Origin: Alteromonas sp. ALT199
Lineage (GTDB): Bacteria > Pseudomonadota > Gammaproteobacteria > Enterobacterales > Alteromonadaceae
Assembly (NCBI RefSeq): GCF_018619335.1
Contig: NZ_JAHHDX010000149.1
Coordinates: 62,001-126,000 of the forward strand
DNA length: 64,000 bases
Reading direction: 5' to 3'
Shown: positions 55,468 through 64,000 of the stretch, piece after piece
How the letters are laid out: each line of letters opens with the position of its first letter
Numbering within the stretch: the first letter of the stretch is position 1
Notes under the pieces: generated by a model
What the model saw: the letters and a program-made list of their open reading frames with translations, nothing else
Database searches by the model: none
Told to the model about the DNA's origin: nothing
Program-made: the position numbers and the translations under genes

Positions 55468-57642
55468 ATGCAATTAGCGCAGCAGTTTGAACAGGTATTA
55501 TGTTCTCAGCCGTTTTCCCATTTAGGTGTAATAACAAATAATAAAAGGTCGATACTTCGAGTATGGCGTCCAGACGTCAATGAACTAACGATTAAATGGG
55601 TCAACGCAGCGCTAACAGATATAAACGTTACCTCTAAAAACGGCCTGTTCGAAACACCATTGCCAGACAATTATCAGGGCGAAATTTATCGCGTTCTCGC
55701 CAAAGGCGAAAAAGCTTATATAGACCCTTATCAGTTTACCGAACAGGCTTATCACGCTGTACATTATATTGATAGCACGCCCACAAACTTGTATGAACAA
55801 GCTGGCGCACAACTTATTACACTGACTTCACCACAAGGTGAAGCTGTAAAAGGGGTAAGGTTCTGCGTATTCGCCCCTAATGCAAGTACGATATCGCTTA
55901 TCGGCGATTTTAACCAGTGGGATGGGCGAAAGCACCCTATGGAGAAAACCTCCATGGGGTACTGGGTACTGTTTGTGCCAGAACTTTGTGAGGGTGAACG
56001 GTACAAATATCAAATAAAAGATGCCCACGGTCACGATTTACCGCACAAGGCGGATCCTCTTGGCTTTAGCGCCGAGCAATACCCATCGCACGCGTCGAAA
56101 ATTTATGATCACAACACCTATAAATGGAATGATGACGCTTGGATAGAAAAGCGAAAAGGCAATAAATACAACCGCCCAATGAGCATTTATGAAGTGCATC
56201 TAGGCTCTTGGAAGCGCCCGAGTACTGAGACAGGCGCGCGCTATCTAACTTATAAAGCGTTAGCCGATGACCTGATAAGCTATGTTAGCGAAATGGGGTA
56301 CACCCACGTAGAGCTATTGCCAGTTTCAGAGTTTCCGTTTGATGGTTCATGGGGTTACCAGCCAGTGGGCATGTTTGCGCCAACTAGCAGATTTGGAAAC
56401 CCAGACGACTTCAAATACTTTGTTGATAAGGCTCACCAAGCAGGTATAGGCGTAATTATCGACTGGGTACCCGCTCATTTCCCTGAAGACGGCCACGGCT
56501 TAGCAAGGTTCGATGGTTCATGTGTCTATGAATATGAAGATCCGAGAAAAGGTTGGCACCCAGATTGGAATTCTTGTATTTACGATTTCGGTAAAGATAC
56601 TGTTCGTCAATTCTTAGTGGCAAATGCACTGTTTTGGTTAGATAAATTCCACATAGATGGATTACGCGTTGATGCAGTTGCCTCAATGCTTTATCTAGAT
56701 TACTCGCGAAACGATGGTGAGTGGATCCCTAATGTAGACGGCGGTAACGAAAATTATGAAGCCATTAGTTTACTTAAGTGGATGAACGAAGAAGTGTATA
56801 AGTACTATCCTGATACCATGACCATTGCCGAAGAATCGACATCATTCCCTAAAGTTTCCCGCCCAGTATTTGAAGGCGGTTTAGGATTCGGTTTTAAGTG
56901 GAACATGGGATGGATGCACGACTCTTTGCATTACATCGCTAAAGACCCCGCGTATCGTAACTATCATCACGGCGACATTACATTTAGCATGGTTTATGCG
57001 TTTGACGAAAACTTCGTGTTACCTATTTCCCATGATGAGGTGGTGCACGGAAAAGGTAGTATGCTGCGCAAAATGCCCGGCGATGAATGGCAGCAGGCTG
57101 CTAACCTGCGCTGCTACGCAGGTTTTATGTATGGCCACCCCGGTAAAAAGCTCAACTTCATGGGAAATGAACTTGCTCAGGCCCGGGAGTGGAATCATGA
57201 CAGCAGTTTAGACTGGCACTTACTTGATCATGATAAACATAAAGGCGTTCAGGCACTTTATAAAGCGCTCAACCATCTTTATACGTCAACGCCGGCTCTG
57301 TATGAGCAAGATCACGAGCCTAACGGCTTTGCTTGGGTAGATCACAGCAACGCCGATCAAAGTGTGGTGTCATTTGTCAGAGTGTCCAAAGACGCTAAGC
57401 AAAAAGTATACGTAGTGTCTAATTTTACTCCCGTACCACGCAAGCACTTTAGAATAGGCGTAGATGATGCATGCACGCTATCGCTAGCGCTGAACACTGA
57501 TGATGGTGCGTTTTGGGGGAGTAATTACGAGGTAGTGTCTGAAGTGACGGCGCAACCCACACCGTGGAATGATCGCGCTCACTCTGTAGAGGTTACCTTA
57601 CCGCCGCTAGCTACCGTATTTTATGTTGCCAATGTAGGTTAA
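55468..57642 (+). CDS. glgB: 1,4-alpha-glucan branching enzyme
   Basis: A 724-residue GH13 branching enzyme. A CBM48 domain (FCVFAPNASTISLIGDFNQW) precedes the barrel with ELLPVSEFPFDGSWGYQ, GLRVDAVASMLYLDYSR (nucleophile Asp), MTIAEESTSFP (acid Glu) and LPISHDEVVHGKGSM. AGGAG lies 7 bases before the ATG. It forms the alpha-1,6 branches of glycogen. No glgC or glgA lies in the window. Confidence 0.96.
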   Translation: MQLAQQFEQVLCSQPFSHLGVITNNKRSILRVWRPDVNELTIKWVNAALTDINVTSKNGLFETPLPDNYQGEIYRVLAKGEKAYIDPYQFTEQAYHAVHYIDSTPTNLYEQAGAQLITLTSPQGEAVKGVRFCVFAPNASTISLIGDFNQWDGRKHPMEKTSMGYWVLFVPELCEGERYKYQIKDAHGHDLPHKADPLGFSAEQYPSHASKIYDHNTYKWNDDAWIEKRKGNKYNRPMSIYEVHLGSWKRPSTETGARYLTYKALADDLISYVSEMGYTHVELLPVSEFPFDGSWGYQPVGMFAPTSRFGNPDDFKYFVDKAHQAGIGVIIDWVPAHFPEDGHGLARFDGSCVYEYEDPRKGWHPDWNSCIYDFGKDTVRQFLVANALFWLDKFHIDGLRVDAVASMLYLDYSRNDGEWIPNVDGGNENYEAISLLKWMNEEVYKYYPDTMTIAEESTSFPKVSRPVFEGGLGFGFKWNMGWMHDSLHYIAKDPAYRNYHHGDITFSMVYAFDENFVLPISHDEVVHGKGSMLRKMPGDEWQQAANLRCYAGFMYGHPGKKLNFMGNELAQAREWNHDSSLDWHLLDHDKHKGVQALYKALNHLYTSTPALYEQDHEPNGFAWVDHSNADQSVVSFVRVSKDAKQKVYVVSNFTPVPRKHFRIGVDDACTLSLALNTDDGAFWGSNYEVVSEVTAQPTPWNDRAHSVEVTLPPLATVFYVANVG

Positions 57643-57690
57643 TCCTCCTGGGGCGCTAAAGCCCTAGCGTATAAATAGATTGAGAACACA

Positions 57691-59790
57691 GTGAACGAAA
57701 ATTCAGATATAGCGCAAATTGTAGAAAGTGGGGCAGGGAATGCGCATTCACTTGGCGCAACGCTTACTCAAGATGGATGTAATTTTGCCGTATACGCCCC
57801 CGATGCGAAGGCGGTGGTGCTGTGTTTTTTCAATTGTGATACTGAAGAGGCTATTAGCGAATATCCATTGCCTGAAAAAAGCGGCGACGTTTGGCATGGA
57901 CATTTTAGCGGTGTAAAAGCCGGCCAATATTACGGGTATCGCGTCGAGCGCGGTGAAGGTGGCCTGCATGCTGTCCCTACTGACAAATTACTGATTGATC
58001 CGTACGCCAAGAAAATAAGCCGCGCAATAAAGTGGGATGCGAGACGTTACAAGCACGATTCTCAGTTCATGGTCCCTAAGTGCATAGTCATTGATCATAA
58101 TGACTATGCACCCAACCATGTAAGTTCCCCAAATACGCTGAAACATAAACGTGTGGTGTATGAAGCTCACGTTAAAGGTCTAACAAAGCTTCACCCCGAC
58201 GTACCGAAAGAACACAGAGGGAAATTTATCGGCGCAGCCCATCCTAGTGTAATAAATCACATTAAAGCACTCGGGGTAACAACGGTGCAGTTTATGCCGT
58301 TGTGTTCATTTATGCCCGAACCATTTATTACCGATAAAGGGCTAACCAACTATTGGGGTTACAACCCAGTTAACTTCTTTGCTCCCGAGCCACGCTATGG
58401 TGTGTCAGATGCTCTTGCTGAACTTAAATCTATGGTCGACGCATATCACAATGCTGGACTTGAGGTAATTGTTGATGTGGTATTTAACCACACAGCAGAA
58501 GCCGGTGTTGGCGGTCCTATTCTATCCTACAAGGGTTTTTGCCCCTACCAAGCGTATTTGTTGGAACAAACGAAAAATGGAGAGCTGGTTTATTCCAACC
58601 ACTCGGGCTGCGGGAACACAATCAATACTGCGCAACCATTTATGATGGGTCTCATTTTAGATGCCATGCGACATTGGGTATCCGTAATTGGCGTTGACGG
58701 CTTTCGTTTCGATTTAGCAGTATGCTTGGGTAGAGAGCCCCAAGAGTACAATAAAAAGTCTGGGCTGCTGCGAGCCATCAGCAGTGACCCGGTTTTGAAA
58801 GACAAAGTGTTGTTAGCAGAACCTTGGGATATTGGGCCTGGTGGTTATCAAGTCGGCAACTTCCCGTCACCATGGTTAGAGGTGAATGACAAATACCGCG
58901 ATACGGTGCGGGCATTTTGGCGAGGTGACGACGGAGTAACAGCAGAGTTTGCTACGCGTTTAATGGGCTCAAGAGATATTTTCCACAAAGGACGGCGACA
59001 TATTAGTACGTCAGTAAACAATGTGACCTATCACGATGGTTTCACACTGCATGATATGGTGACTTACGCTGAGCGCCATAATCTTGATAATCTGGAAGAG
59101 AATCGAGACGGCCACGGGCATAACCTTTCAGCAAACTATGGTGTAGAGGGTGAAACAAGCAACGAACAAATTCTCGCTATCCGCGAACGTCAAAAACGCA
59201 ATCTCTTTGCAACTCTGGTTTTCTCGCAAGGAACACCGCACATTCTTGGCGGCGATGAATTAAGTCGTACTCAAAATGGTAACAACAACGCATATTGTCA
59301 AGATAACCCAATTAGCTGGCTGAACTGGGAGCTAAATAAGCGTAAACAAGACTTTTTAAGCTTCTGTCAATACGTAGTGCGCTTACGCCAATCTTCATCG
59401 CTGTTAAGTGAATTAAAGCTTCACGATGATACTTTTACGCTGTCGAGGAATGTAAAAGAAATTAATTGGTACAAGCCGGATGGATCTGACAAAGCGTCAG
59501 AAGACTGGAATGCACATCACAACAAAGCCTTTGGTGTTGAAATAAAGGGCTGTGCCATGAGCGAGCAAGAGCCAGACCAAAAGCCTGAACACTGGTTCTT
59601 GTGTGTTAACGCAAGCGATAGCGACGTGCGCTTTCATTTACCTACTGTGATGCCGAAAGGCGGCTGGACCATGCATTTAGACACTCGCTATAACTCTCTT
59701 GAAGAGCAGCCTTCAATTTGCATTCAAAAAGTGTTTTTACAGGCCAGTAAATCTTTGACGCTGTTTAGTTTTTCCCAATTTTCGGGGTAG
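57691..59790 (+). CDS. glgX: Glycogen debranching enzyme, isoamylase type
   Basis: A 699-residue GH13 protein starting with GTG. CBM48-like N-terminus (LGATLTQDGCNFAVYAPDAK), then VYEAHVKGLTKLHPD, NYWGYNPVNFFAPEPRYG, VIVDVVFNHTAE, GFRFDLAVCLGREP (nucleophile), LLAEPWDIGPGGYQVGNFP (acid) and VTYHDGFTLHDMVTY. It removes alpha-1,6 branches. It follows glgB by 48 bases and is likely cotranscribed with it. Confidence 0.95.
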   Translation: MNENSDIAQIVESGAGNAHSLGATLTQDGCNFAVYAPDAKAVVLCFFNCDTEEAISEYPLPEKSGDVWHGHFSGVKAGQYYGYRVERGEGGLHAVPTDKLLIDPYAKKISRAIKWDARRYKHDSQFMVPKCIVIDHNDYAPNHVSSPNTLKHKRVVYEAHVKGLTKLHPDVPKEHRGKFIGAAHPSVINHIKALGVTTVQFMPLCSFMPEPFITDKGLTNYWGYNPVNFFAPEPRYGVSDALAELKSMVDAYHNAGLEVIVDVVFNHTAEAGVGGPILSYKGFCPYQAYLLEQTKNGELVYSNHSGCGNTINTAQPFMMGLILDAMRHWVSVIGVDGFRFDLAVCLGREPQEYNKKSGLLRAISSDPVLKDKVLLAEPWDIGPGGYQVGNFPSPWLEVNDKYRDTVRAFWRGDDGVTAEFATRLMGSRDIFHKGRRHISTSVNNVTYHDGFTLHDMVTYAERHNLDNLEENRDGHGHNLSANYGVEGETSNEQILAIRERQKRNLFATLVFSQGTPHILGGDELSRTQNGNNNAYCQDNPISWLNWELNKRKQDFLSFCQYVVRLRQSSSLLSELKLHDDTFTLSRNVKEINWYKPDGSDKASEDWNAHHNKAFGVEIKGCAMSEQEPDQKPEHWFLCVNASDSDVRFHLPTVMPKGGWTMHLDTRYNSLEEQPSICIQKVFLQASKSLTLFSFSQFSG

Positions 59791-60157
59791 GGCTAACAGA
59801 TCGCAATTAAACGTTGAATAAAGAAACAACACCTATTGCGTCTACCCCAGCCGCGAATTTTAGTTTCGCGTAATATAACGTCGCGGATAAAACGCGATTA
59901 TTTAGAGTTTTTAGCTAAAACAGACGATTTGAATTACAGCCACTGGTAACCACTTTGAGCAAATTTCATCCTGAGTCTTTACCTTTGTATGAAATTTAAT
60001 CGTTACGGATTTGGGCGTGCCTTACAACTGCTCGAATTTGCCAAAACCTCGGTTAAATTAGCTGGCAAAACCCGTTAATGTTTACCTCTGGTGACAATTA
60101 CACCAGGGCACACTAAATTATTAGCTTTGACTGTTCTTTATTCTTTTAGGTGGTATC
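59791..60157. other. Gene-free region before gnd
   Basis: A 367-base gap. It contains one clear inverted repeat, CTGGTG / CACCAG with a seven-base loop (60088-60106), and AT-rich stretches that probably include the gnd promoter. No coding frame is supported and no HexR palindrome is evident. Confidence 0.5.
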
Positions 60158-60190
60158 ATGCGCAGCCATCTGAAATGTGAGGGTGTTCCT

Positions 60191-61744
60191 ATGCAAAAGA
60201 AAGGTGGTAATTCGCACGAAGACAAGTCGTGTGATATTGGTTTTATCGGTTTAGGGGTGATGGGTAGTAACCTAACCATGAACCTAGTGGACCATGGCTA
60301 TCGTGTCGCGTGTTTCGATTTAGATCAAAACAAAGTTGAGTCAATTCTGGCTAAAGACGCAAGCGAAAGAGCTGAAAATACTGAGCCTCGTGTAGAAGGT
60401 TGCAGTTCTTACACCGAGCTTTTAAGCAAGTTAAAAGCCCCGCATCTTATTATTATCTCTGTGCCTGCAGGCGACCCCGTTGACCACGTATGTAATCACC
60501 TTATCGACGCGGGAATTCACGCTGACGATATAGTGGTTGATACTGGCAACAGTTTGTGGACCGACTCAGTTGCACGTGAAGACCAATACAAAGGTAAATT
60601 TATTTTCTTCTCTACCGCTGTCTCAGGTGGTGAAGTGGGCGCGCGTTTCGGGCCGTCACTGATGCCTTCAGGTAATCCTTATGCGTGGACACGCATTGAG
60701 CCAGTGCTTAAAGCAATCGCTGCAAAGGTTGACCCTGAAACAGGTAAACCATTAGAAAGCCACACTCCCGGCCAGCCTGTATTAGAAGGCGAACCATGCG
60801 CGACTTATATCGGCCCTGTTGGTGCAGGGCACTATGTGAAAATGGTGCACAACGGTATTGAATACGCCGACATGCAGCTTATTTGTGAAACCTACCATGT
60901 AATGCGCGAAGCGCTTCAAATGGCACCTGCTGATATTGCAGAGGTCTTTCGTGGTTGGAATGAAGGCAAGCTGAATAGCTATCTGATGGAGATCAGCGCT
61001 GAAGTTCTTGAACAAATGGACCCTGAAACTCAACAACCCTTGGTAGACGTTATCTTAGACAGAGCCGGTCAAAAAGGGACAGGTCTTTGGACCGCGGTAA
61101 GTGCGCTACAAGTAGGTAGCCCAGCACAAACCATTACTTCTGCGGTATTTGCGCGCAGTATTTCAAGTTTGAAAGACGAGCGCGTAGCAGCAAGTAAAGT
61201 TCTTGTAGGGCCTGATGCGCCAACATTTAGCGATGAAGAAAAAGCGTCTATCATTAACAAACTCGAGCAAGCGCTGTACTGCTCTAAAATCTGTGCCTAT
61301 GCGCAAGGCTTCCAGCTAATGGCGATGGCGGGCAAAGAGCACGGCTGGACATTAGAGTTTGGTGAGATAGCAAAAATATGGCGAGCAGGCTGTATCATTC
61401 GTGCCGTATTCCTTCAGTCTATTTCTCAGGCCTACGAAAACAATGAAGATTTAGCTAACTTGCTAATGGACCCTTTCTTTGCAGAGCAAATTACTCAGTA
61501 CCAAGCTGACTGGCGTGAATCTATCGCTCAGGCAACATTGGCTGGTGTACCATGCCCAGCAATGATGTCGGCATTGAGCTATTATGACTCCTATCGCACA
61601 GCAGTGCTACCTGCGAATTTGCTGCAAGGTCAGCGCGATTACTTTGGCGCGCATACTTACCAGCGTGTAGATAAGCCCGCGGGCAAGAAGTATCACATCG
61701 AGTGGAGTGATCCAGCCCGTCCACAAAGCGCTATCAAGAGATAG
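60191..61744 (+). CDS. gnd: 6-phosphogluconate dehydrogenase, decarboxylating
   Basis: A protein of about 517 residues making ribulose 5-phosphate from 6-phosphogluconate with NADP. IGFIGLGVMGSNLTMNL is the coenzyme site, DTGNSLWTDS and FFSTAVSGGEVGAR follow, HYVKMVHNGIEYADMQLICE holds the catalytic Lys and His, and GQKGTGLWTAVSA is conserved. It is longer than the 470-residue enterobacterial form because of short insertions (for example near DPETGKPLESHTPGQP). Start 60191 has GAGG at usual spacing; ATG 60158, with AGGTGG close upstream, is an alternative. Confidence 0.95.
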   Translation: MQKKGGNSHEDKSCDIGFIGLGVMGSNLTMNLVDHGYRVACFDLDQNKVESILAKDASERAENTEPRVEGCSSYTELLSKLKAPHLIIISVPAGDPVDHVCNHLIDAGIHADDIVVDTGNSLWTDSVAREDQYKGKFIFFSTAVSGGEVGARFGPSLMPSGNPYAWTRIEPVLKAIAAKVDPETGKPLESHTPGQPVLEGEPCATYIGPVGAGHYVKMVHNGIEYADMQLICETYHVMREALQMAPADIAEVFRGWNEGKLNSYLMEISAEVLEQMDPETQQPLVDVILDRAGQKGTGLWTAVSALQVGSPAQTITSAVFARSISSLKDERVAASKVLVGPDAPTFSDEEKASIINKLEQALYCSKICAYAQGFQLMAMAGKEHGWTLEFGEIAKIWRAGCIIRAVFLQSISQAYENNEDLANLLMDPFFAEQITQYQADWRESIAQATLAGVPCPAMMSALSYYDSYRTAVLPANLLQGQRDYFGAHTYQRVDKPAGKKYHIEWSDPARPQSAIKR

Positions 61745-61791
61745 CATGAACTAAATAGTGGTACAAACGTTCGCATAAGAGCGTAAACTAT

Positions 61792-61826
61792 AAAAAGGTG
61801 TATTTGTTTTCAAATACACCTTTTTT
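61792..61826 (+). terminator. Terminator after gnd
   Basis: AAAAGGTGTATTTG / CAAATACACCTTTT with loop TTTT is followed by more T. It is a very strong hairpin just before msrB. Confidence 0.93.
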
Positions 61827-61843
61827 GTTTTAAGAGGTAAGTT

Positions 61844-62272
61844 ATGTCGACAGAGAAAAAAGCGAAGGCATCAATGACTGAAAAAGACTGGAAAACTGAG
61901 CTTAGCGACGAGGAGTATTATGTTTGCCGCGAAGCAGGTACTGAGCGACCTTTCACTGGGGTCTTGCTAGACGAACAGCGAGATGGCTTGTATGTATGCA
62001 AGTGCTGCGAAGCGCCACTGTTTCCCTCTGATACTAAATTTGACGCCGGATGTGGCTGGCCTTCGTTTTATAAACAACTAGACGACGGCAACGTAGACTA
62101 CAGAGAAGATTTGACTCACGGTATGCGCAGGGTCGAGATTTTCTGTAAACAGTGTGGCTCGCATTTGGGGCATGTGTTTCCAGATGGTCCAGCGCCAACG
62201 GGGCAGCGTTACTGTGTAAACTCTTTATCTATGACGTTCAAAGGTGAAGACGACACAAAGATAAAAGGCTGA
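61844..62272 (+). CDS. msrB: Peptide-methionine (R)-S-oxide reductase
   Basis: A 142-residue MsrB. Two CxxC zinc pairs are visible (VCKCCEAPLF and FCKQCGSHLGHVF), with GCGWPSFYKQ and the catalytic Cys in RYCVNSLSM. It repairs methionine-R-sulphoxide in proteins. AAGAGGTAAG lies before the ATG. Confidence 0.96.
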   Translation: MSTEKKAKASMTEKDWKTELSDEEYYVCREAGTERPFTGVLLDEQRDGLYVCKCCEAPLFPSDTKFDAGCGWPSFYKQLDDGNVDYREDLTHGMRRVEIFCKQCGSHLGHVFPDGPAPTGQRYCVNSLSMTFKGEDDTKIKG

Positions 62273-62363
62273 GGGGTTTAGCCATCAAACCTCAGTGACC
62301 TTTTCACTAAGGTAAACATCTGATTAAAATTTAACCTTGCGTGAAAAGCCCAGTAGCTTAATT

Positions 62364-62396
62364 CAAAAAAACCGCCCATAAATGGCGGTTTTTTTA
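62364..62396. terminator. Bidirectional terminator between msrB and the DUF2989 gene
   Basis: ACCGCC / GGCGGT with a seven-base loop has an A-run before and a T-run after, so it can act on both strands. Confidence 0.9.
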
Positions 62397-62437
62397 ATTA
62401 TTTACCAATGAAATTGTGTAATTGAATTTCAAAAAAA

Positions 62438-63298
62438 TCAAAGTTTATCGAGTTTTAACGACGCTGCATTAAACGTAGTGCTGTTCAAACTACTGACTAT
62501 TTCATCGACGATGCTATCTAAAATCTCAACCGGCAGCGCGTATTTCTGCCCAAGATGCTCTCGCTGAGTTTCGTTAATTCGTTCGTCATAGTTCTCAGCA
62601 ACCCCATACCATACATAGGCAAGGCGATGATTATCACTGCTCATTCCCATTGACGCGAGCGAGTAAAAGATACTTACATCAATGTCGTCACTATTCGTGT
62701 ACAAACTCAGCGCCCGATATAGGGTATCGATGGTACGTTCGGGGTCGCTTTTAATTTGAACAGAAGCCAGTGCGACTAACAACTTAGGGTCACTGACACG
62801 GTTGCTCGCCGCATAGCGCTCGAAGCGATGAAAAGCGTCTTTATCGTTGTAACGTGTCCAGTGATAGTAAGAAAGATAGGGGTCAAGGGAGTTTTTTGTC
62901 TCACGGCTTAGGCGTTTAATTTCACGTTGAGCAGTTATGACGCCTTTTAATCTGGTCGCTTCTTTACCTTTGCGTTTAACGTGTTCGATATGCTGCACTT
63001 CTTCAACGCACGTCAGGTACTCTTCAAAGTTTAAAAGAAGTGGATATTTATAGGCCTCGTCTTTTGAATCTTGATTGTAATAACGAAGGCGAATAATCTC
63101 AGCTCGCTCGGCGCGACAACGGGCATCCAAACTCAAATCTAAACAAATCTCGCTGTTAGATTCACAAATTTCACTGATGGTAGGTTCAAAAAGGTCGTCG
63201 CAGCCAGTTAGGGTAGTCGCTGCAACTAACAATAGCGTAGCTATAGGCCCTTTTGTTGGAAACTTACTAAACAATCTCTCTGTTTTAGGGGTTTTCAT
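62438..63298 (-). CDS. DUF2989-type lipoprotein
   Basis: A 286-residue protein if started at 63298, where a basic n-region leads to a hydrophobic stretch and the lipobox TLTGCDD. The mature part has four or more cysteines near the N-terminus (ISEICESNSEICLDLSLDAR) and a helical, repeat-like C-terminal half (VALASVQIKSDPERTIDTLY). I recognise it as DUF2989, a family of outer-membrane-linked lipoproteins of unknown role in Alteromonadales. The frame opens at 63382; neither start has a strong ribosome binding site. Confidence 0.75.
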   Translation of the reverse strand: MKTPKTERLFSKFPTKGPIATLLLVAATTLTGCDDLFEPTISEICESNSEICLDLSLDARCRAERAEIIRLRYYNQDSKDEAYKYPLLLNFEEYLTCVEEVQHIEHVKRKGKEATRLKGVITAQREIKRLSRETKNSLDPYLSYYHWTRYNDKDAFHRFERYAASNRVSDPKLLVALASVQIKSDPERTIDTLYRALSLYTNSDDIDVSIFYSLASMGMSSDNHRLAYVWYGVAENYDERINETQREHLGQKYALPVEILDSIVDEIVSSLNSTTFNAASLKLDKL

Positions 63299-63514
63299 AG
63301 GGGTTTTGAAACTTATCAACAATTTGGTCTTCCTTGCTTGTTTATTTAAGATACTGCTCGTCACCGTCAGACGAAAACTCACCTAGTGTACCCTAAAAAT
63401 AATAAAAAGCTGACGCGTAATTAGGATTAGTTGAGGGCCGTTGTGCCAATAAATAACTGGCCGCGCTTACAACAACGACAACACCAAAAAATTAATATCG
63501 ATGAAGGCAGAAGC

Positions 63515-64000
63515 ATGAATCAACAGTTTGAGCAGGAATTACAGAGCAGTTGGCAAGAGCGTCAGGAATACGCAGAAATGATGTTGCCTCTAATTGGTAA
63601 GTTGTACCGTAATAAGGCAGTTGAAATTTCAGTTTACGGGCGCTCGCTACTGAACGCCAGTGCTATTGACGTTATTAAAGCGCACCGCAAAGTGCGTCTG
63701 CACGAAGGTATTAAACTACGCCTACGCGAAAGCTATCCAATTTTAGAAGCCTTGAGCAACATGAAGATTGCTCCTGCGCAAATCGACATTGGAAAACTGG
63801 CGTTTGATTTTCATTACGGTTCTGCGGTCGACAACAGCGACCTTACGGCCTACCTTAACAAAAAACTAAACGACGTTGCCGACAAAGAGGACGACCAGAA
63901 ACCTCAGGACGTTGTACTATATGGTTTTGGCCGTATAGGTCGTTTACTTGCTCGCTTGCTGATAGAGCGTCAAGGTAAAAACAACAAACTTCGCTTACGT
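63515..64000 (+). CDS. Second, long GAPDH-like protein (partial, runs off the window)
   Basis: From ATG 63515 the frame is open to the window end (162 codons). An extra N-terminal domain of about 130 residues (FEQELQSSWQERQEYAEMML, KLRLRESYPILEALSN) precedes [20 protein letters not shown], the NAD(P)-binding loop of GAPDH. This matches the 480-residue GAPDH form found in Pseudomonas, Vibrio and Alteromonas beside the classical gap. AAGG lies upstream. The catalytic domain lies outside the window. Confidence 0.85.
   Translation, partial: MNQQFEQELQSSWQERQEYAEMMLPLIGKLYRNKAVEISVYGRSLLNASAIDVIKAHRKVRLHEGIKLRLRESYPILEALSNMKIAPAQIDIGKLAFDFHYGSAVDNSDLTAYLNKKLNDVADKEDDQKPQDVVLYGFGRIGRLLARLLIERQGKNNKLRLR

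Noticed and set aside
60088-60106. Inverted repeat before gnd as a riboswitch
   Set aside because: A single short 6-bp hairpin without known conserved elements; not enough to call a riboswitch.

Overview
The window reads as chromosome from a marine gammaproteobacterium, most likely Alteromonas or a close Alteromonadaceae relative. This is inference from gene content and order: hexR divergent from a zwf-pgl-edd-glk-eda operon, pyruvate kinase beside hexR, a malQ-glgB-glgX cluster, a PL7 alginate lyase, a PhoX-type phosphatase and a multidomain extracellular nuclease. No rRNA or complete tRNA gene was seen.

Positions 1-7085 are the right end of an integrated element. A tyrosine integrase (6032-6928, minus) lies next to a 45-bp copy of the 3' part of a proline tRNA (anticodon GGG, 7041-7085), which should be one attachment site; the other end lies left of the window. 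The element carries a protein with the palm motifs of family A DNA polymerases, a serine resolvase, a frameshifted DUF5677-type gene, the wreck of a second tyrosine recombinase, two copies of a diverged 145-bp repeat that each contain a small ORF broken by a stop codon, a small membrane protein, and an overlapping gene pair for a ribbon-helix-helix protein and a glutaredoxin-like protein.

Positions 7100-19100 hold signalling and redox genes: an alpha/beta hydrolase, a soluble histidine kinase overlapping an HD-GYP response regulator, a nitroreductase, an FMN reductase, a membrane GGDEF-EAL protein, and an Old Yellow Enzyme / iron alcohol dehydrogenase / DJ-1-like operon divergent from a LysR regulator.

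Positions 19100-42100 are rich in exported proteins. The most interesting locus is a 1341-residue secreted nuclease ending in a dockerin (20234-24259), followed 11 bp later by a small protein with a cohesin-like domain and a PEP-CTERM-like tail (24271-24879). Together they suggest a surface-tethered nuclease. Next come a WYL regulator of BrxR/CapW type, a hybrid histidine kinase, a PhoX-like lipoprotein behind an array of Pho-box half-sites, a dihaem lipoprotein, a three-gene locus (DUF1989, YqcI/YcgG, glycosyltransferase), a decayed response regulator, a BON-domain protein, an alginate lyase with a PepSY-like C-terminus and an exported nucleosidase-like protein.

Positions 42200-64000 are central carbon metabolism: pyk, hexR, the Entner-Doudoroff operon, a hexose-6-phosphate mutarotase, gap, malQ-glgB-glgX, gnd, msrB, a DUF2989 lipoprotein and the start of a second long GAPDH-like gene that runs off the window. 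HexR-like palindromes precede pyk and zwf, and a weaker one precedes gap, so HexR probably couples these units. Glycogen turnover and glucose oxidation genes thus sit side by side.
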